64,000 nucleotides of DNA from Gemmata massiliana (GTDB taxonomy: Bacteria; Planctomycetota; Planctomycetia; Gemmatales; Gemmataceae): contig HG799467.1 of the NCBI GenBank assembly GCA_000531095.1, positions 441,526 to 505,525 on the forward strand, written 5' to 3'. This document shows, piece by piece, positions 1-9,600 of this stretch; positions within the stretch are counted from its first letter, which is position 1, and the number at the start of each line of letters is the position of its first letter. Below the pieces are notes generated by a model. The model saw only the letters and a program-made list of their open reading frames with translations. It searched no databases and was not told the origin of the DNA. A program made the position numbers and the translations under genes.

Positions 1-1882
1 GTCCGTGGTGCGACGGCCAGACAATAATGTCGTCCGTGACGAACCCCTGCCCGTAAGGGAGCGTTCCACTTCCACCTAGTACCCATCCGCCGTCTTCCCG
101 ACGGTGCGAACCGGTATCGAGCGCCAGCGCGCGAAGGCTCCGGAGCGGGCCGGACACGCTGACGATTAATCGGCCGCGTGCGACGCCGACGATTCGCGCT
201 CCTTCGGTCGGTCCCGATTCCCACACGAGTTGACCGGTGCGCGCGTCAAGGGCGTAGACGCGCTCGCCGTCGGCCGGGGCGACGAACACGCGCCCGTCGA
301 ACGCGACGGCCGGGCTCGGGTCGCTGCTCGCGCTCGCCGACTTGCGCGCTCGGGGGTAGCGGTAGGCCCAGGAACGCTGACCTGTGTGCGAGTCGACGGC
401 TACCACCGCGCCGCTGTTCGAGCAGAACACGAGGTGCCGGCCCGCGAGCGTGAGGAGTTCCTGGCGCGCGTTGCTCGTAACGGACGGGGCGCTGTCGCAC
501 AGTTCCGTGGCCCACGCGGGACGCTGGGGCTCGGCGTTACCATCGATCGGATCGTAACCGACCGCCACGTGGATCACGCGCCCGCCCTCGAATTTGGCGT
601 ACACCGCCCAGAGGCGCTTCCCGACCACGATCGGGGCACCCTCCCATGCGGCGGGCACTTTGGGGTCTTCTGGTGGTGCGAGTTTCCATGCGATCTTCAG
701 ATCGCGCCCCTCCGGGCGCAGGCAGCAGAGAAATGACTCGTTGGTCTTGTTCGCATTTAGTGGCGCGCGAACGATCGGGGGGCCGAAACGCGCGTAGAGT
801 AGGCCATCGGCCGCGGTCAACGAACAGCACGAATCCGGGGGAGGATTGGTCTGATTGTTATTGGGCGGGCTGACATTCGGATCGAGTGCGACCTCACGGG
901 TGCGCGTCCCGGTTCGGAGGTCGAAGCCGAACACCCGGGACGAGTCCGCGACGAACACCTCGCCGTTCGTGATAACCGGGTGGCCGAGCGGCGGGCGCGC
1001 GGGCGGATGGCCGCCTTTTGGTTCAATGGTGATCTGCTTCCAAGGAACCGAGGACTCGAAGCGCGGGAGGCCGCCGGCGACGCGCCCGGTCCGCTCGGGA
1101 CCACCGCCGTAAGTCGCCCACGAGCGCGATGGCGATTCGGAAGCGAGTTTGGGCGGCGCGCTGAGGAACGTTTGGAGCGTGTCCGCGAGTGGGCCGGTTT
1201 TACCGGCGAGCGTGCCTGTTGCAGTCGCGTGCTTGGCTTTGAATGCGTCGAACTCGATTTTCGCGCGCGGCGTGTCGCCCGCGAAAATGGCCGCCAGCAC
1301 GACCCGCGCCCACACTAGGGCGTGGTCGGCTTTGGAATTCGGGTACGTCACGTCCGCGCCGCCGGCCGGCAAGAGCCGGCGCCACGAATCTTCGGCCGCT
1401 CGGAACTCGCCGCGCTCGAACAGTAGGTCGCCCAACAGGAGGAGCGCTTCGTCCGCGGGGCGCGAGACGAAGTAGCGGTCCAGGAGCTGATAGAGAGGGC
1501 GCGGGTCGCGCGCCTGCTTCGCTTGAGCGAGCAACTGCTTAGCGGGTTGGTCGATGCGGTCCTGGTACGCTTTCAGGGTGTCGCCCGGGAGCTTGGCGAG
1601 CAACTGGTGCGCGAACCACCGCGCCGGTCGTGCCTGGTTCGCGCCGACGAGGATCAGATCGCTGCCGGATTCATCGAGTACGCGCTGGAGTTCGTCGGCC
1701 GCGTCCGCGTGCTTACCGGCGAGGATCTTTTGCTCGATCTCAAGGAGTCGTTTGCGGGTTTGAGCGGACTCGCCCCGAAGGTTCGCCGGTTCCGGTGCGG
1801 TCTGCGCCGGTGGTTGGGCACGGGCGGCGGGGGCGGCTAGGAGCAGACAAAGTGTTGCTGCGGCGCGAACGGCCCGGTTCAT
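1..1882 (-). CDS. PQQ/BamB-like beta-propeller protein with N-terminal helical repeat region (partial)
   Basis: The reverse strand reads open from an ATG at 1882 to the window edge (about 627 codons), so the C-terminus is missing. It begins with a signal peptide (MNRAVRAAATLCLLLAAPAARA). A helical region of about 200 residues follows, rich in Ala, Leu and Arg and TPR-like in pattern (for example LYQLLDRYF, ALLLLGDLLFERGEF). From about residue 260 come WD/PQQ-type repeats such as VFAVDSSRVFGFDLRTGT, VVAVDSHTGQRSWAY and VYALDARTGQLVWES. The 'ALDxxTGxxxW' signature is that of the PQQ-like/BamB beta-propeller fold. The likely location is the periplasm or cell envelope; the exact role is unknown. 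It is divergent from the cytochrome gene at 2068, with a 185-bp shared upstream region. Confidence 0.8.
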   Translation of the reverse strand, partial: MNRAVRAAATLCLLLAAPAARAQPPAQTAPEPANLRGESAQTRKRLLEIEQKILAGKHADAADELQRVLDESGSDLILVGANQARPARWFAHQLLAKLPGDTLKAYQDRIDQPAKQLLAQAKQARDPRPLYQLLDRYFVSRPADEALLLLGDLLFERGEFRAAEDSWRRLLPAGGADVTYPNSKADHALVWARVVLAAIFAGDTPRAKIEFDAFKAKHATATGTLAGKTGPLADTLQTFLSAPPKLASESPSRSWATYGGGPERTGRVAGGLPRFESSVPWKQITIEPKGGHPPARPPLGHPVITNGEVFVADSSRVFGFDLRTGTRTREVALDPNVSPPNNNQTNPPPDSCCSLTAADGLLYARFGPPIVRAPLNANKTNESFLCCLRPEGRDLKIAWKLAPPEDPKVPAAWEGAPIVVGKRLWAVYAKFEGGRVIHVAVGYDPIDGNAEPQRPAWATELCDSAPSVTSNARQELLTLAGRHLVFCSNSGAVVAVDSHTGQRSWAYRYPRARKSASASSDPSPAVAFDGRVFVAPADGERVYALDARTGQLVWESGPTEGARIVGVARGRLIVSVSGPLRSLRALALDTGSHRREDGGWVLGGSGTLPYGQGFVTDDIIVWPSHHG

Positions 1883-2067
1883 AGAATGTGGTCCGTGGTC
1901 CCAGGGCTGTCCGTCGGGGACTGTGGGTCCATTGTTGACATTCCGACCGAAAGCACAAGCGCCACTCGGTGAAAAATGGCGCACGGATTCGGGTGTGCTT
2001 TCGGCGGGGTGGCGGGTTCGGGCCGGATCGAGCGCCCCAGCCTTACCTCACTGTGTACTGTTTTGCC

Positions 2068-3513
2068 ATGAACCAACCTCGCTTCTTACTCGCTTGTGCC
2101 GCTCTCGCAGCCGCCGCTTGTGCCGGCTGCGGGTCTTACGCGGACCGGGACGCGCCTTCGCCGGCTGCCGCGCTCACCGTGCCGTCGGGCCGGTACCAGG
2201 CCCGGACCGACTTAATGGCGCTCGCGACGCCCAAAAAGGCCCAGCCGCGCTGGTACTCCCCCCAATTCCCGCCGCTGCGCAGCGTCCGGCTGTTCCCGAA
2301 CACGCCGGACCGGGATCTCGCTACGGACCTGCGTGCGGAGGGGCGCGAGGTGGTGCTCGACCCCACCGTCTACGAGCAGGACGTGTGGATGCCGGCCCAG
2401 GCGGACCGGCTGACGCGCCTCCTCGACGCCCATTTTGGTACCCCCGCTACCCCCGCGGTGCGGGTACCGACGTGGGACCAAATGGTCGCGGCGGGAGTCG
2501 TGCGATTCGACCAGTCCACGAGCTTGGGTGCGAACCTCAAGGAAATTCGCGGCAAACTCGGCAAGGCGAAAGTGAAGGACTGGACCGCCGACTGGACCGC
2601 GGCAACCGCGGCCAAAGCGGAACTCAAGCTCGACGACGCGACCCTGGCGCGTGGGTCGCTGGTGTACCGCCGGTGGTGCATGCAGTGCCACGGCCCGAGC
2701 GGGGCCGGGGACGCGGCCTACGCGATCGAGGCCGGCCCGATGCCGCGCGACTACCGCCAGGGCGTGTTCAAGTTCACCACCGCGTTCGCGCCCCCGAACG
2801 CGCCGAAGAAGGCCGGACTCGGGGCGAGCGGGAAGGCGCGGCGCGAGGATCTGAAGCGCACCGTGCGCAACGGCCTGGACGGGTCCATGATGCCCTCGTT
2901 CGCGGCGCTGAGCGAGGCGGAAATCGAAGACGTGGTGAGCTACGTGATTCACCTGAGCATTCGCGGGGAGACAGAGTTCGCGACGCTCGTGAAGGCGATC
3001 AAGCCGGGCGGCGATGACCCGATCGCCGAGGGCGGGGAACTGGACTGGCTGTTCCTGCAACACCAACTCGCGGTGCTGATTAACTGGGGCATCGCGGCGA
3101 AGAGCCCGATCCCGGTGCCGACCGAGAAGTCGATGACGGAGACCGAGCGCATCCAGTCGGCGATCCGCGGGTTCAAGTTGTACAACTCCGCCGAGTTCGG
3201 GTGCGCGAGCTGCCACGCCAACTACGGCCGCGCGCAGCAACTGAAGTGGGATGCGTGGGACACCGTGGTACAACCGCGGAACCTTACGCTCGGGGTGTAC
3301 CGCGGCGGGCGCCGAGGGGAAGATTTGTACGCTCGCATCTACGGCGGTATCGCGCCGTCGGGGATGACCGCGTTCCACGATCGCATCGCGAACGCGACCC
3401 CGGGGCAGCCGGACAAAATTTGGGACATCGTTCACTTCCTGCAAGCGCTCGCGGATTCCAGCGACCGCCGGCGGATGCAGGAACTCGACCGCGAGGTGAA
3501 GTTCGACCCGTAA
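2068..3513 (+). CDS. Diheme c-type cytochrome lipoprotein
   Basis: The protein has 481 residues. The ATG at 2068 was chosen because a lipoprotein signal (MNQPRFLLACAALAAAACAGC) starts exactly there; an upstream in-frame extension has no signal. It carries two heme c sites, CMQCH at residues 204-208 and CASCH at 379-383, each followed by cytochrome c features. After heme 1 comes GPSGAGD and then a 'PMPRDYRQGVFKFT' block; after heme 2 comes 'RNLTLGVYRGGRRGEDLY'. The same blocks occur in the lipoprotein at 20280, so the two are paralogs that flank the ACIII/oxidase genes. A membrane-anchored periplasmic electron carrier between ACIII and the caa3 oxidase is the natural inference. A hairpin at 3559-3591 probably ends the transcript. 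Confidence 0.85.
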   Translation: MNQPRFLLACAALAAAACAGCGSYADRDAPSPAAALTVPSGRYQARTDLMALATPKKAQPRWYSPQFPPLRSVRLFPNTPDRDLATDLRAEGREVVLDPTVYEQDVWMPAQADRLTRLLDAHFGTPATPAVRVPTWDQMVAAGVVRFDQSTSLGANLKEIRGKLGKAKVKDWTADWTAATAAKAELKLDDATLARGSLVYRRWCMQCHGPSGAGDAAYAIEAGPMPRDYRQGVFKFTTAFAPPNAPKKAGLGASGKARREDLKRTVRNGLDGSMMPSFAALSEAEIEDVVSYVIHLSIRGETEFATLVKAIKPGGDDPIAEGGELDWLFLQHQLAVLINWGIAAKSPIPVPTEKSMTETERIQSAIRGFKLYNSAEFGCASCHANYGRAQQLKWDAWDTVVQPRNLTLGVYRGGRRGEDLYARIYGGIAPSGMTAFHDRIANATPGQPDKIWDIVHFLQALADSSDRRRMQELDREVKFDP

Positions 3514-3558
3514 GAATTGGGGATTGTTGCCTTTGCAATGACCACGGCAGTGGAACAA

Positions 3559-3591
3559 CGCGCCACCAAAGCTCCGTAACCCGGTGGCGCG
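3559..3591 (+). terminator. Hairpin downstream of the diheme cytochrome gene
   Basis: CGCGCCACC (3559-3567) and GGTGGCGCG (3583-3591) form a perfect 9-bp stem with a 15-nt loop, 45 bp after the stop codon. There is no strong U tract, so termination is likely but not certain. Confidence 0.5.
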
Positions 3592-3615
3592 AATAACTTC
3601 ACCTCATCGACGCGG

Positions 3616-3644
3616 TCCGCTCGGGTTACGAGAGCCCGAGCGGA
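3616..3644. terminator. Second hairpin, possible bidirectional terminator
   Basis: TCCGCTCGGG (3616-3625) pairs perfectly with CCCGAGCGGA (3635-3644) across a 9-nt loop. It follows the first hairpin by 25 bp. No U tract follows. Confidence 0.4.
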
Positions 3645-4113
3645 GTCGTTCAACGTCACGCCCCGAGCCGGCGCCAATCGTTCAGATTTCGGTCAAGCAA
3701 ACCCTCGTTCCACCGAATAACTTCTCACGCCGTGTGTGTCGTCGGGGGTGTTAGGTGGTTTTGCGCAGGCGGTATTGATTGGTGACGCTCAGTGCCCGGA
3801 TCGTGTCGGGTTTATGAAATGGGTCTGCAAGGCAGACGTTATATGAACGGGCGTTTCCGCGCGTTACAAACGGTGCGTGCGGGAATGCGTTGAATCAGGT
3901 ACACGCATATCGGATCGGCCGTGCAACCGGTGTAACCGGCTTGTGCGGTATCACTTCGCCCACCGATGAGCGATTTGCTGCCGATTTCGTTCGCGCACAT
4001 AAGCCCGTTATCACCAGTCCTTCAGGACTCGTTAAGCGGGTACTAACGATTCGTCGTGTAATTTGGAAGCAGCCCATGCGTTACCGAACGGATTCGGGTA
4101 TCGGAGTTCCCCC
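3645..4113. other. Intergenic stretch without recognisable genes
   Basis: About 470 bp between the cytochrome gene's terminators and the YqaE-like gene. It is less GC-rich than its neighbours. Short open frames are present, but none has a ribosome-binding site plus a protein-like composition. It probably carries the promoter of the YqaE-like gene, but no convincing -35/-10 pair stands out. Confidence 0.4.
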
Positions 4114-4335
4114 ATGCTCGTCGTGCTCGTCGTCCTGTGCCCACCGCTCGCGGTGCTCCTGACCGCTCCGTCGCAAACCGCTAAAAATTTCGGCCTTACG
4201 CTCCTGCTGTACGTTCCCGGGGTGCTGCACGCGCGGTCCACAGTCGACCAGTACCGTGCCAACCGCCAGTACGCCTCGCTGGTGCGCGCGCTCGACCGCC
4301 GCGTTGAACCGGTCCGCTCCCTTCGTGCCGCGTAG
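4114..4335 (+). CDS. YqaE/Pmp3 family membrane protein (UPF0057)
   Basis: This 73-residue protein starts with the family signature: MLVVLVVLCPPLAVLL, a Gly/Ser/Thr-containing turn, then a second hydrophobic segment LTLLLYVPGVLHA. That is the two-helix PPxAV...PGxxHA pattern of Pmp3/YqaE proteolipids, which affect membrane potential and are often stress-induced. The ATG at 4114 is preceded by GGAG and aligns with the family's N-terminus; an in-frame ATG at 4063 would add an atypical leader. The C-terminal tail (about 20 residues rich in Arg) is longer than the usual 52-residue proteins. A DUF2171 gene follows 65 bp downstream, suggesting a small stress-related pair. Confidence 0.8.
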   Translation: MLVVLVVLCPPLAVLLTAPSQTAKNFGLTLLLYVPGVLHARSTVDQYRANRQYASLVRALDRRVEPVRSLRAA

Positions 4336-4400
4336 TGGCGCGCTGATTGCGAGTCGTCGCTGGGACCGGAACTCCCTCCGGTCGCCAGGAGGTACTCGCT

Positions 4401-4661
4401 ATGAAGGGTACGAACAACAGTGACATCCGTGAGCACATGGACGTGTTCGGTTCCTGCGGGAACCAGCTCGGTACCGTGGACCACGTCGAGGGCAACGAGA
4501 TCAAACTCTCCCGGAGTGGTGCGAAGGCGAACGGTCAGCACCATTGGATTCCGCTCGGGTGGGTGGAATCCGTGGACAACGCGGTGCGGCTCAACAAGGA
4601 CTGTGGGCAAGCGGTGAAAGAGTGGCGCAGCGAATCGGTGACCACGGGCGGAGCGCGCTGA
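4401..4661 (+). CDS. DUF2171 domain protein
   Basis: This 86-residue protein begins MKGTNNSDIREHMDVFGSCG, then GTVDHVEGNEIKLSR and HHWIPLGWVESVD. This is the layout of DUF2171, a PRC-barrel-like small domain. The start ATG is set by a strong AGGAGG at 4387-4392, eight bases upstream. The function is unknown; PRC-barrel relatives often bind other proteins or RNA. The gene lies between the YqaE-like gene and a strong intrinsic terminator at 4685-4722. Confidence 0.8.
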   Translation: MKGTNNSDIREHMDVFGSCGNQLGTVDHVEGNEIKLSRSGAKANGQHHWIPLGWVESVDNAVRLNKDCGQAVKEWRSESVTTGGAR

Positions 4662-4684
4662 TTTCGGTCGGAAACAAGAAAGTG

Positions 4685-4722
4685 AGCGGCGGTCGGGATT
4701 TACCGACCGCCGCTTTTGTTTT
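4685..4722 (+). terminator. Strong rho-independent terminator
   Basis: AGCGGCGGTCGG (4685-4696) pairs perfectly over 12 bp with CCGACCGCCGCT (4703-4714) across a 6-nt loop. TTTGTTTT follows. It ends the YqaE/DUF2171 transcript and lies just before the convergent DUF6496 gene. Confidence 0.9.
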
Positions 4723-4759
4723 GTGACTTATCGCTCGGGTTTGGCCCGTGGAGCGACTT

Positions 4760-4915
4760 TCAGTCCTTTTTTCGGGCTTCCGAAAGCCCGATTGCGATGG
4801 CTTGCTTCGGGTCCGTTACCCTTTTCCCGGAGCTACTTTTCAGCTTACCCCGCTTGAACTCGTGCATCACTTCGCCGACTTTTTCCTGGGCCTTCTCACT
4901 GTATTTGCGAGCCAT
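4760..4915 (-). CDS. DUF6496 small basic protein
   Basis: This 51-residue protein begins MARKYSEKAQEKVGEVMHEF and ends KQAIAIGLSEARKKD. It is Lys-rich, and 'AIAIGLSEAR' is the hallmark end of the DUF6496 family. The function is unknown; small basic proteins of this type are often found near stress genes. A GGAGAG lies upstream of the ATG. A longer in-frame reading to 5035 is possible, but the extension is not protein-like. It converges on the DUF2171 gene, with the terminator at 4685 between them. Confidence 0.75.
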   Translation of the reverse strand: MARKYSEKAQEKVGEVMHEFKRGKLKSSSGKRVTDPKQAIAIGLSEARKKD

Positions 4916-5257
4916 GAGCACTCTCCAAACCGCGTTTTCGGGCGGGATTTGACACGTTCCGATATGCAGCACCTGACGTGCCGGAGCCGGTTCGGTAAAA
5001 TTGTGACGCTCGCTGAAGTGACACTGCGTTGTCACTTCGTGATTTTTCCAGTTTTTTCTGTTGTCTTCTGTTTACAGCGGGGTAGCATCTCGACTTTGTG
5101 AAGAGAGCGGCAAAGTCGTGTGGACACTCCCGCGGCCGGGTCGTAATTCACCAGCACCATTCGGCGGACAGGTGGCAACTCCTCCTCTCCCCGCCGGCGA
5201 ACGGTTGGAAACTCGCGTTTCCGTACCACCTCGCGATTATCAGAACGGCTACGTAAA

Positions 5258-5290
5258 GAGCTTCACCCGTGTCACATGCGGGTGAAGCTC
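5258..5290. terminator. Hairpin between the DUF6496 gene and a membrane-protein gene
   Basis: GAGCTTCACCCG (5258-5269) and CGGGTGAAGCTC (5279-5290) form a perfect 12-bp stem with a 9-nt loop. The GTG at 5269 sits inside it, which argues against that codon as a start of the next gene. The rest of 4916-5257 holds no recognisable gene. Confidence 0.5.
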
Positions 5291-5370
5291 CCCGGTTTGT
5301 TGCGATCGAGTGTTCGGAGCCGCTTCCGGCTCCGGGTCTCGGGGCAAGTACCCCGGTCGGAGGCCTGATT

Positions 5371-5700
5371 GTGGAATATCCCCCCGCAGCCCCTGCGCCC
5401 GCTCCCGGCACCCGTTCGCCGAACGATTCATACGTTGCTCGCGGATTGGCCGGTGCCTCGGTCGGCATGGGCTTCTTCTCCGCGTGCGTGTTCTGGTGGA
5501 CGCCGTTCACCTCGATCCTCGCAACCGTCGGCCTGACGCTCGGCCTCATTTCCGTCCTGCGGGGCGTGAAGGGCGGGCTGCGTGGTGAGAACTACGCGAT
5601 GGTCGGCACCATTCTGTGCGCGACTAGTCTCACAATCACGGTAACGCTGAACCAGGGGCTGCGATACGCCCAGTGGGACTCGTTCCCGTGGCTGTGGTGA
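5371..5700 (+). CDS. Small membrane protein, DUF4190-like
   Basis: A GTG at 5371 follows GGAGG (5359-5363) by seven bases and gives 109 residues. An upstream GTG at 5269 would give 143 but lies in a hairpin. The N-terminus is Pro/Ala-rich, followed by two hydrophobic segments (ASVGMGFFSACVFWW and ILATVGLTLGLISVL, then MVGTILCATSLTITVTL) separated by RGVKGGLRGEN. The alternating Gly-rich helices and 'LGLISVLRGVKGG..G..YAMVGTIL' resemble DUF4190 proteins. The function is unknown. It sits directly upstream of actA but is not tightly coupled to it. Confidence 0.6.
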   Translation: MEYPPAAPAPAPGTRSPNDSYVARGLAGASVGMGFFSACVFWWTPFTSILATVGLTLGLISVLRGVKGGLRGENYAMVGTILCATSLTITVTLNQGLRYAQWDSFPWLW

Positions 5701-5807
5701 GCGGATCGCAGTCGTAGCGTGTCGTGGCTCGCCCCGGTTCTCGCGGGCGGTGCAGCGGTCGGTTCTCGACGGGTTTGAGGTCGGACACGAAGGAAAGGTG
5801 GCTCGCG

Positions 5808-6560
5808 ATGCCCCAGATCTTCCCTAAGGCGCTGAACCCGATCACCAAAATGCTCGTTCTCGCTGCGCCGCTCCTGGCCGGTGGGACGGGCGTGACCGGG
5901 GCCGCGTTTTACCGGTCGAGTTACGCGACCGGTGTGGGCGAGATTCCGCCGCAGCCCGTCGCGTTCAGCCACTCGCACCACGTCGGGCAGCTCGGGATTC
6001 ACTGCGTCTACTGCCACACGTCCGTTGAGTCCTCCGGGTTCGCGAGCGTACCGCCGACTAAGGCGTGCATGAACTGTCACCAGCAGATCTGGCAGGGGGC
6101 CGACCTCCTCGAGCCGGTGCGCAACAGCTACAAGGAAGACAAGCCCATCGAGTGGATTCGCGTCCACAACCTGCCGCACTACGCCTACTTCAATCACTCG
6201 ATCCACGTCGCCAAGGGTGTCGGGTGCGAGTCGTGTCACGGGCGCCTCGATCAGTGGAACAACCTGACGAAGCAGAACAGCACGCTCCTGATGGAGTGGT
6301 GCATCGCGTGCCACCGGACCCCGGAAAAGAATCTGCGGCCGAAGTCCGAGGTCTTCAACCTGACTTACGACCCCAAGAAACAAGCGGAATGGGTGGCCGA
6401 GGACTTCCCCAAAATGGGGCGCCAGGCCGACGGTTCGCTCAACCCACTCATCGGTAAGCCCCGCCCCACCAATCAGAAAGAGTTGGGGTTGCTGCTGAAG
6501 GAAGAGTATCACGTTCGCGACGCGGTCACGCTTACCAACTGTTCGATGTGCCACCGCTAA
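5808..6560 (+). CDS. actA: Alternative complex III subunit A, pentaheme cytochrome c (ActA)
   Basis: This 250-residue protein has an N-terminal membrane anchor or uncleaved signal (MLVLAAPLLAGGTGVTGAAFY) and five heme c sites: CVYCH (66), CMNCH (87), CESCH (140), CIACH (165) and CSMCH (245). ActA is the pentaheme subunit of the quinol:cytochrome c/HiPIP oxidoreductase called alternative complex III, which replaces the bc1 complex in many Bacteroidota, Chloroflexota and Planctomycetota. Extra His residues (HSHHV, HSIH) can serve as distal ligands. The ATG at 5808 follows AAGGAAAGG and places the hydrophobic anchor near the N-terminus. It heads the act gene order A-B-C-D-E-F seen downstream. 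Confidence 0.93.
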   Translation: MPQIFPKALNPITKMLVLAAPLLAGGTGVTGAAFYRSSYATGVGEIPPQPVAFSHSHHVGQLGIHCVYCHTSVESSGFASVPPTKACMNCHQQIWQGADLLEPVRNSYKEDKPIEWIRVHNLPHYAYFNHSIHVAKGVGCESCHGRLDQWNNLTKQNSTLLMEWCIACHRTPEKNLRPKSEVFNLTYDPKKQAEWVAEDFPKMGRQADGSLNPLIGKPRPTNQKELGLLLKEEYHVRDAVTLTNCSMCHR

Positions 6561-6676
6561 GCGGTTGGTTTGGTGCAGTTAGCCGTTGGCCGTGTGCCAA
6601 CTTCAGGTCCGCCCGCTGTCGACGCGGGCGGCGAGCCGCCGGTAGCGAAAGAGCCAAGAGCTAACGCGAGGTAGCG

Positions 6677-9600
6677 ATGAATCCCGATAGCACGGAAACT
6701 CCCGCGACCACGTCTGTCTCGCTCCCGTTGTGGCGCGGGCTGGACGAACTCGCGGATTCGCCGGAGTACCAGGCTGCGGCTCTGAACGAGTTCCCCGAAG
6801 GCGCGACCGAGTTCGCGGACGAGCCGAGCCGCCGTCGGTTCCTCGCTCTCATGGGCGCTTCGCTCGCCCTCACGACCGGGGTCGGGTGCAACGTTCGTCC
6901 CGCCTCGCAACGCAAGATCGTTCCCTACACGACGCAGCCCGACGAAATTGTTCTGGGCGTCCCGCTGTACTTTGCAACTTCTGCTCCGTTCGGTGGTTAC
7001 GGGCAAGGTGTACTGGTTCGCAGCCACGAGGGGCGCCCGATCAAGGTTGAAGGGAACCCGGACAATCCTTCCAGTCTCGGTGGGGCGAGCCTTCACGCCC
7101 TCGCATCGGTCCTCGATCTCTACGACCCGGACCGTTCTCGCGGTGTCACGCGGCGCGGGACCAGTGTTGGTTACGACGAAGCTCTCGCCGCGCTGCGTGC
7201 GAAGCTCTACCCGGGTGGTGTCGCGAACGCGGGCGTGCGGGTTCGCATTCTCGGCGAAACGACGACTTCGCCGACGCTCGGTTCGCAACTCACGAAGTTG
7301 TTCGCCACGTTCCCGAACGCGAAGTGGATTCAGTACGATCCGATTAGCAGTGACAACGTCCGGGCCGGTACCGCGAAGGCGTTCGGTTCACCGCTCCGGG
7401 CGATCTACGACTTCCTCAAAGCCGACGTCATTCTTTCGCTCGACGCAGACTTCCTCGGGAGCGGCCCGGGGCACGTGCGATACAGCCGCGATTTTGCCGA
7501 TCGCCGCAAGATCCGCGAACACGGCAAAGACGCGAAGGCCATTGCCGAAGGCAAGCGTCTACCCGAGGGGGTGCAGGCCGACCAAGTCAGTCGGCTGTAC
7601 GCGGTCGAGTGCATGCCGACGAACACCGGGGCCGTCGCGGACCACCGGTTGCCGCTCCTGAGTGCTCAGCTCGAAACGTTTACTCGTGCTCTGGCGGCCG
7701 AACTCGGTGTGGCCGGTGCGCCGGCGGCGGGCGCCCTGCCGGACGAAGCGAAGGCGTGGATCAAGCCCCTCGCGGCCGATCTCAAAGCGGAAGCCCGTAA
7801 GGGTAAGACGATCGTGGTCGTCGGTGAACACGCGCCGGCTTCGCTGCACACCCTCGCGTTCGCGATCAACGCCCACCTGGGCAATATCGGCCAGACGGTG
7901 CGCCTCGTGCCCTCGTCCGAGGTAACCGTTGCCGGGAAGACGGGCGACCTGAAGTCGCTCGTCGCCGAGATGAACGCGGGCCAAGTCGACGTTCTCCTGA
8001 TCGTCGGCGACGCAAACCCCGTGTTCACCGCGCCGGCCGACATCGACTTCGCCGGGGCGCTCGCGGCTCTGGCGAAAGACTCGACCAAACTCACGTTCCA
8101 CCTCGGCCAGCGCCAAGATGAAACCGGCGTGTTGTGCGAGTGGCACGTCAACGAGGCCCACTACCTCGAAGCGTGGGGCGACATCCGCGGGTACGATGGC
8201 ACGGCCTCGATTCAGCAACCGCTCATCGCACCGTTGCACCACGGCAAGTCCGCGATCGAACTCATCGGGGCGATTCTGAAGGACGAACCGGGCGTCCCCG
8301 CGACCTCGCGTGACCCGCTCGACATCGTCCGCGCGACGTGGCAGGCGTGGTTCGAGGGGCAGAAGCGGACCGAAGCGTTCGACACCTTCTGGCAAGAGTC
8401 CGTGCGGTCCGGCGTCGTTTCCGGCTCCGCGCCGGCGGCCGTGACCGCGGCCCTCGCACCGAACTGGGCCGCGGGCGCCCCGGCTTCGCCGCCCATTCAG
8501 GGGGCTAGCGATTACGAACTCAATATTCGCGCGTGCCCGGCGCTGCACGACGGCCGGTTCGCGAACAACGGCTGGCTCCAGGAACTGCCCAAGCCGCTGA
8601 CCAAGATTTCGTGGGACAATGCCGCGTTCCTCAGCCCGAAGACCGCCGACGCGCTCGGCATCATGGACACCTACTACGAGTGGAACAAGGGCGCCGGTGA
8701 GCACGGCCGGGCCGAGGTCGGCGTCATCGAGATCGAAGTCGAGGGTAAGAAGATCAAGGCCCCGGTGTGGATCCTTCCCGGGCACGCGGACGGGGCCGTC
8801 ACGGTTCACCTCGGCCACGGGCGCGACGGGGATCGCGTCGGCCGCATCGCGACCACGCCGGACGAATTGAACGTTGACGGTAAGCCGGCCCGCGGGTTCA
8901 ATGCGTACCCGATCCGCACTTCCAAGGATCCGTGGGTTACGAAAGCGAAAGTGAGCGTCGTCAGCGGGGGCAAGTACGTTCTCGCGTGCACCCAGGGCCA
9001 CTGGGCGATGGCGGAAAAGGATCCGGTCTCCGGGAAGTTGCTCGACCGCAAACCGGTTCGTAAGGGTAGCCTCGACGAGTACAAACGCAACCCGGCGTTC
9101 GCGAAGATCCCGCCGATGGCCGCGGCCGAAACGCTCGAGATCAACCAGAACATTCCGCTCCCGAAGCAGAAGGCCGGCAAGAACGGGCACCACCCGCACG
9201 ACGAGCGGTTGCACCCGCTGAACATGTACAAGCCCGCCGAGGGCCTGTCCCCGGGCCTCAAAGACGAGCAGCGCCGGCGCTGGGGCATGGCGATCGATCT
9301 GAGCGCCTGTAACGGGTGCAGCGCGTGCGTGATCGCGTGTGTCAGCGAGAACAACATCCCGGTCGTCGGCAAGCGGCAGGTGACCAAGGGCCGCGAGATG
9401 CACTGGATCCGCATCGACCGGTACTACGAGAGCACCACGGCCGACATGAAGGGTGCGAAGGACGCGGGCGCGATCAAGACGTACTTCCAGCCGGTCATGT
9501 GCGTGCAGTGCGAGAACGCCCCGTGCGAGATCGTCTGCCCGGTCGGGGCGACGGTCCACTCGACCGACGGCCTCAACGACATGACTTACAACCGGTGCGT

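Noticed and set aside
1969..2067. N-terminal extension of the diheme cytochrome from an ATG at 1969
   Set aside because: The lipoprotein signal starts at 2068, and residues before it are not signal-like.
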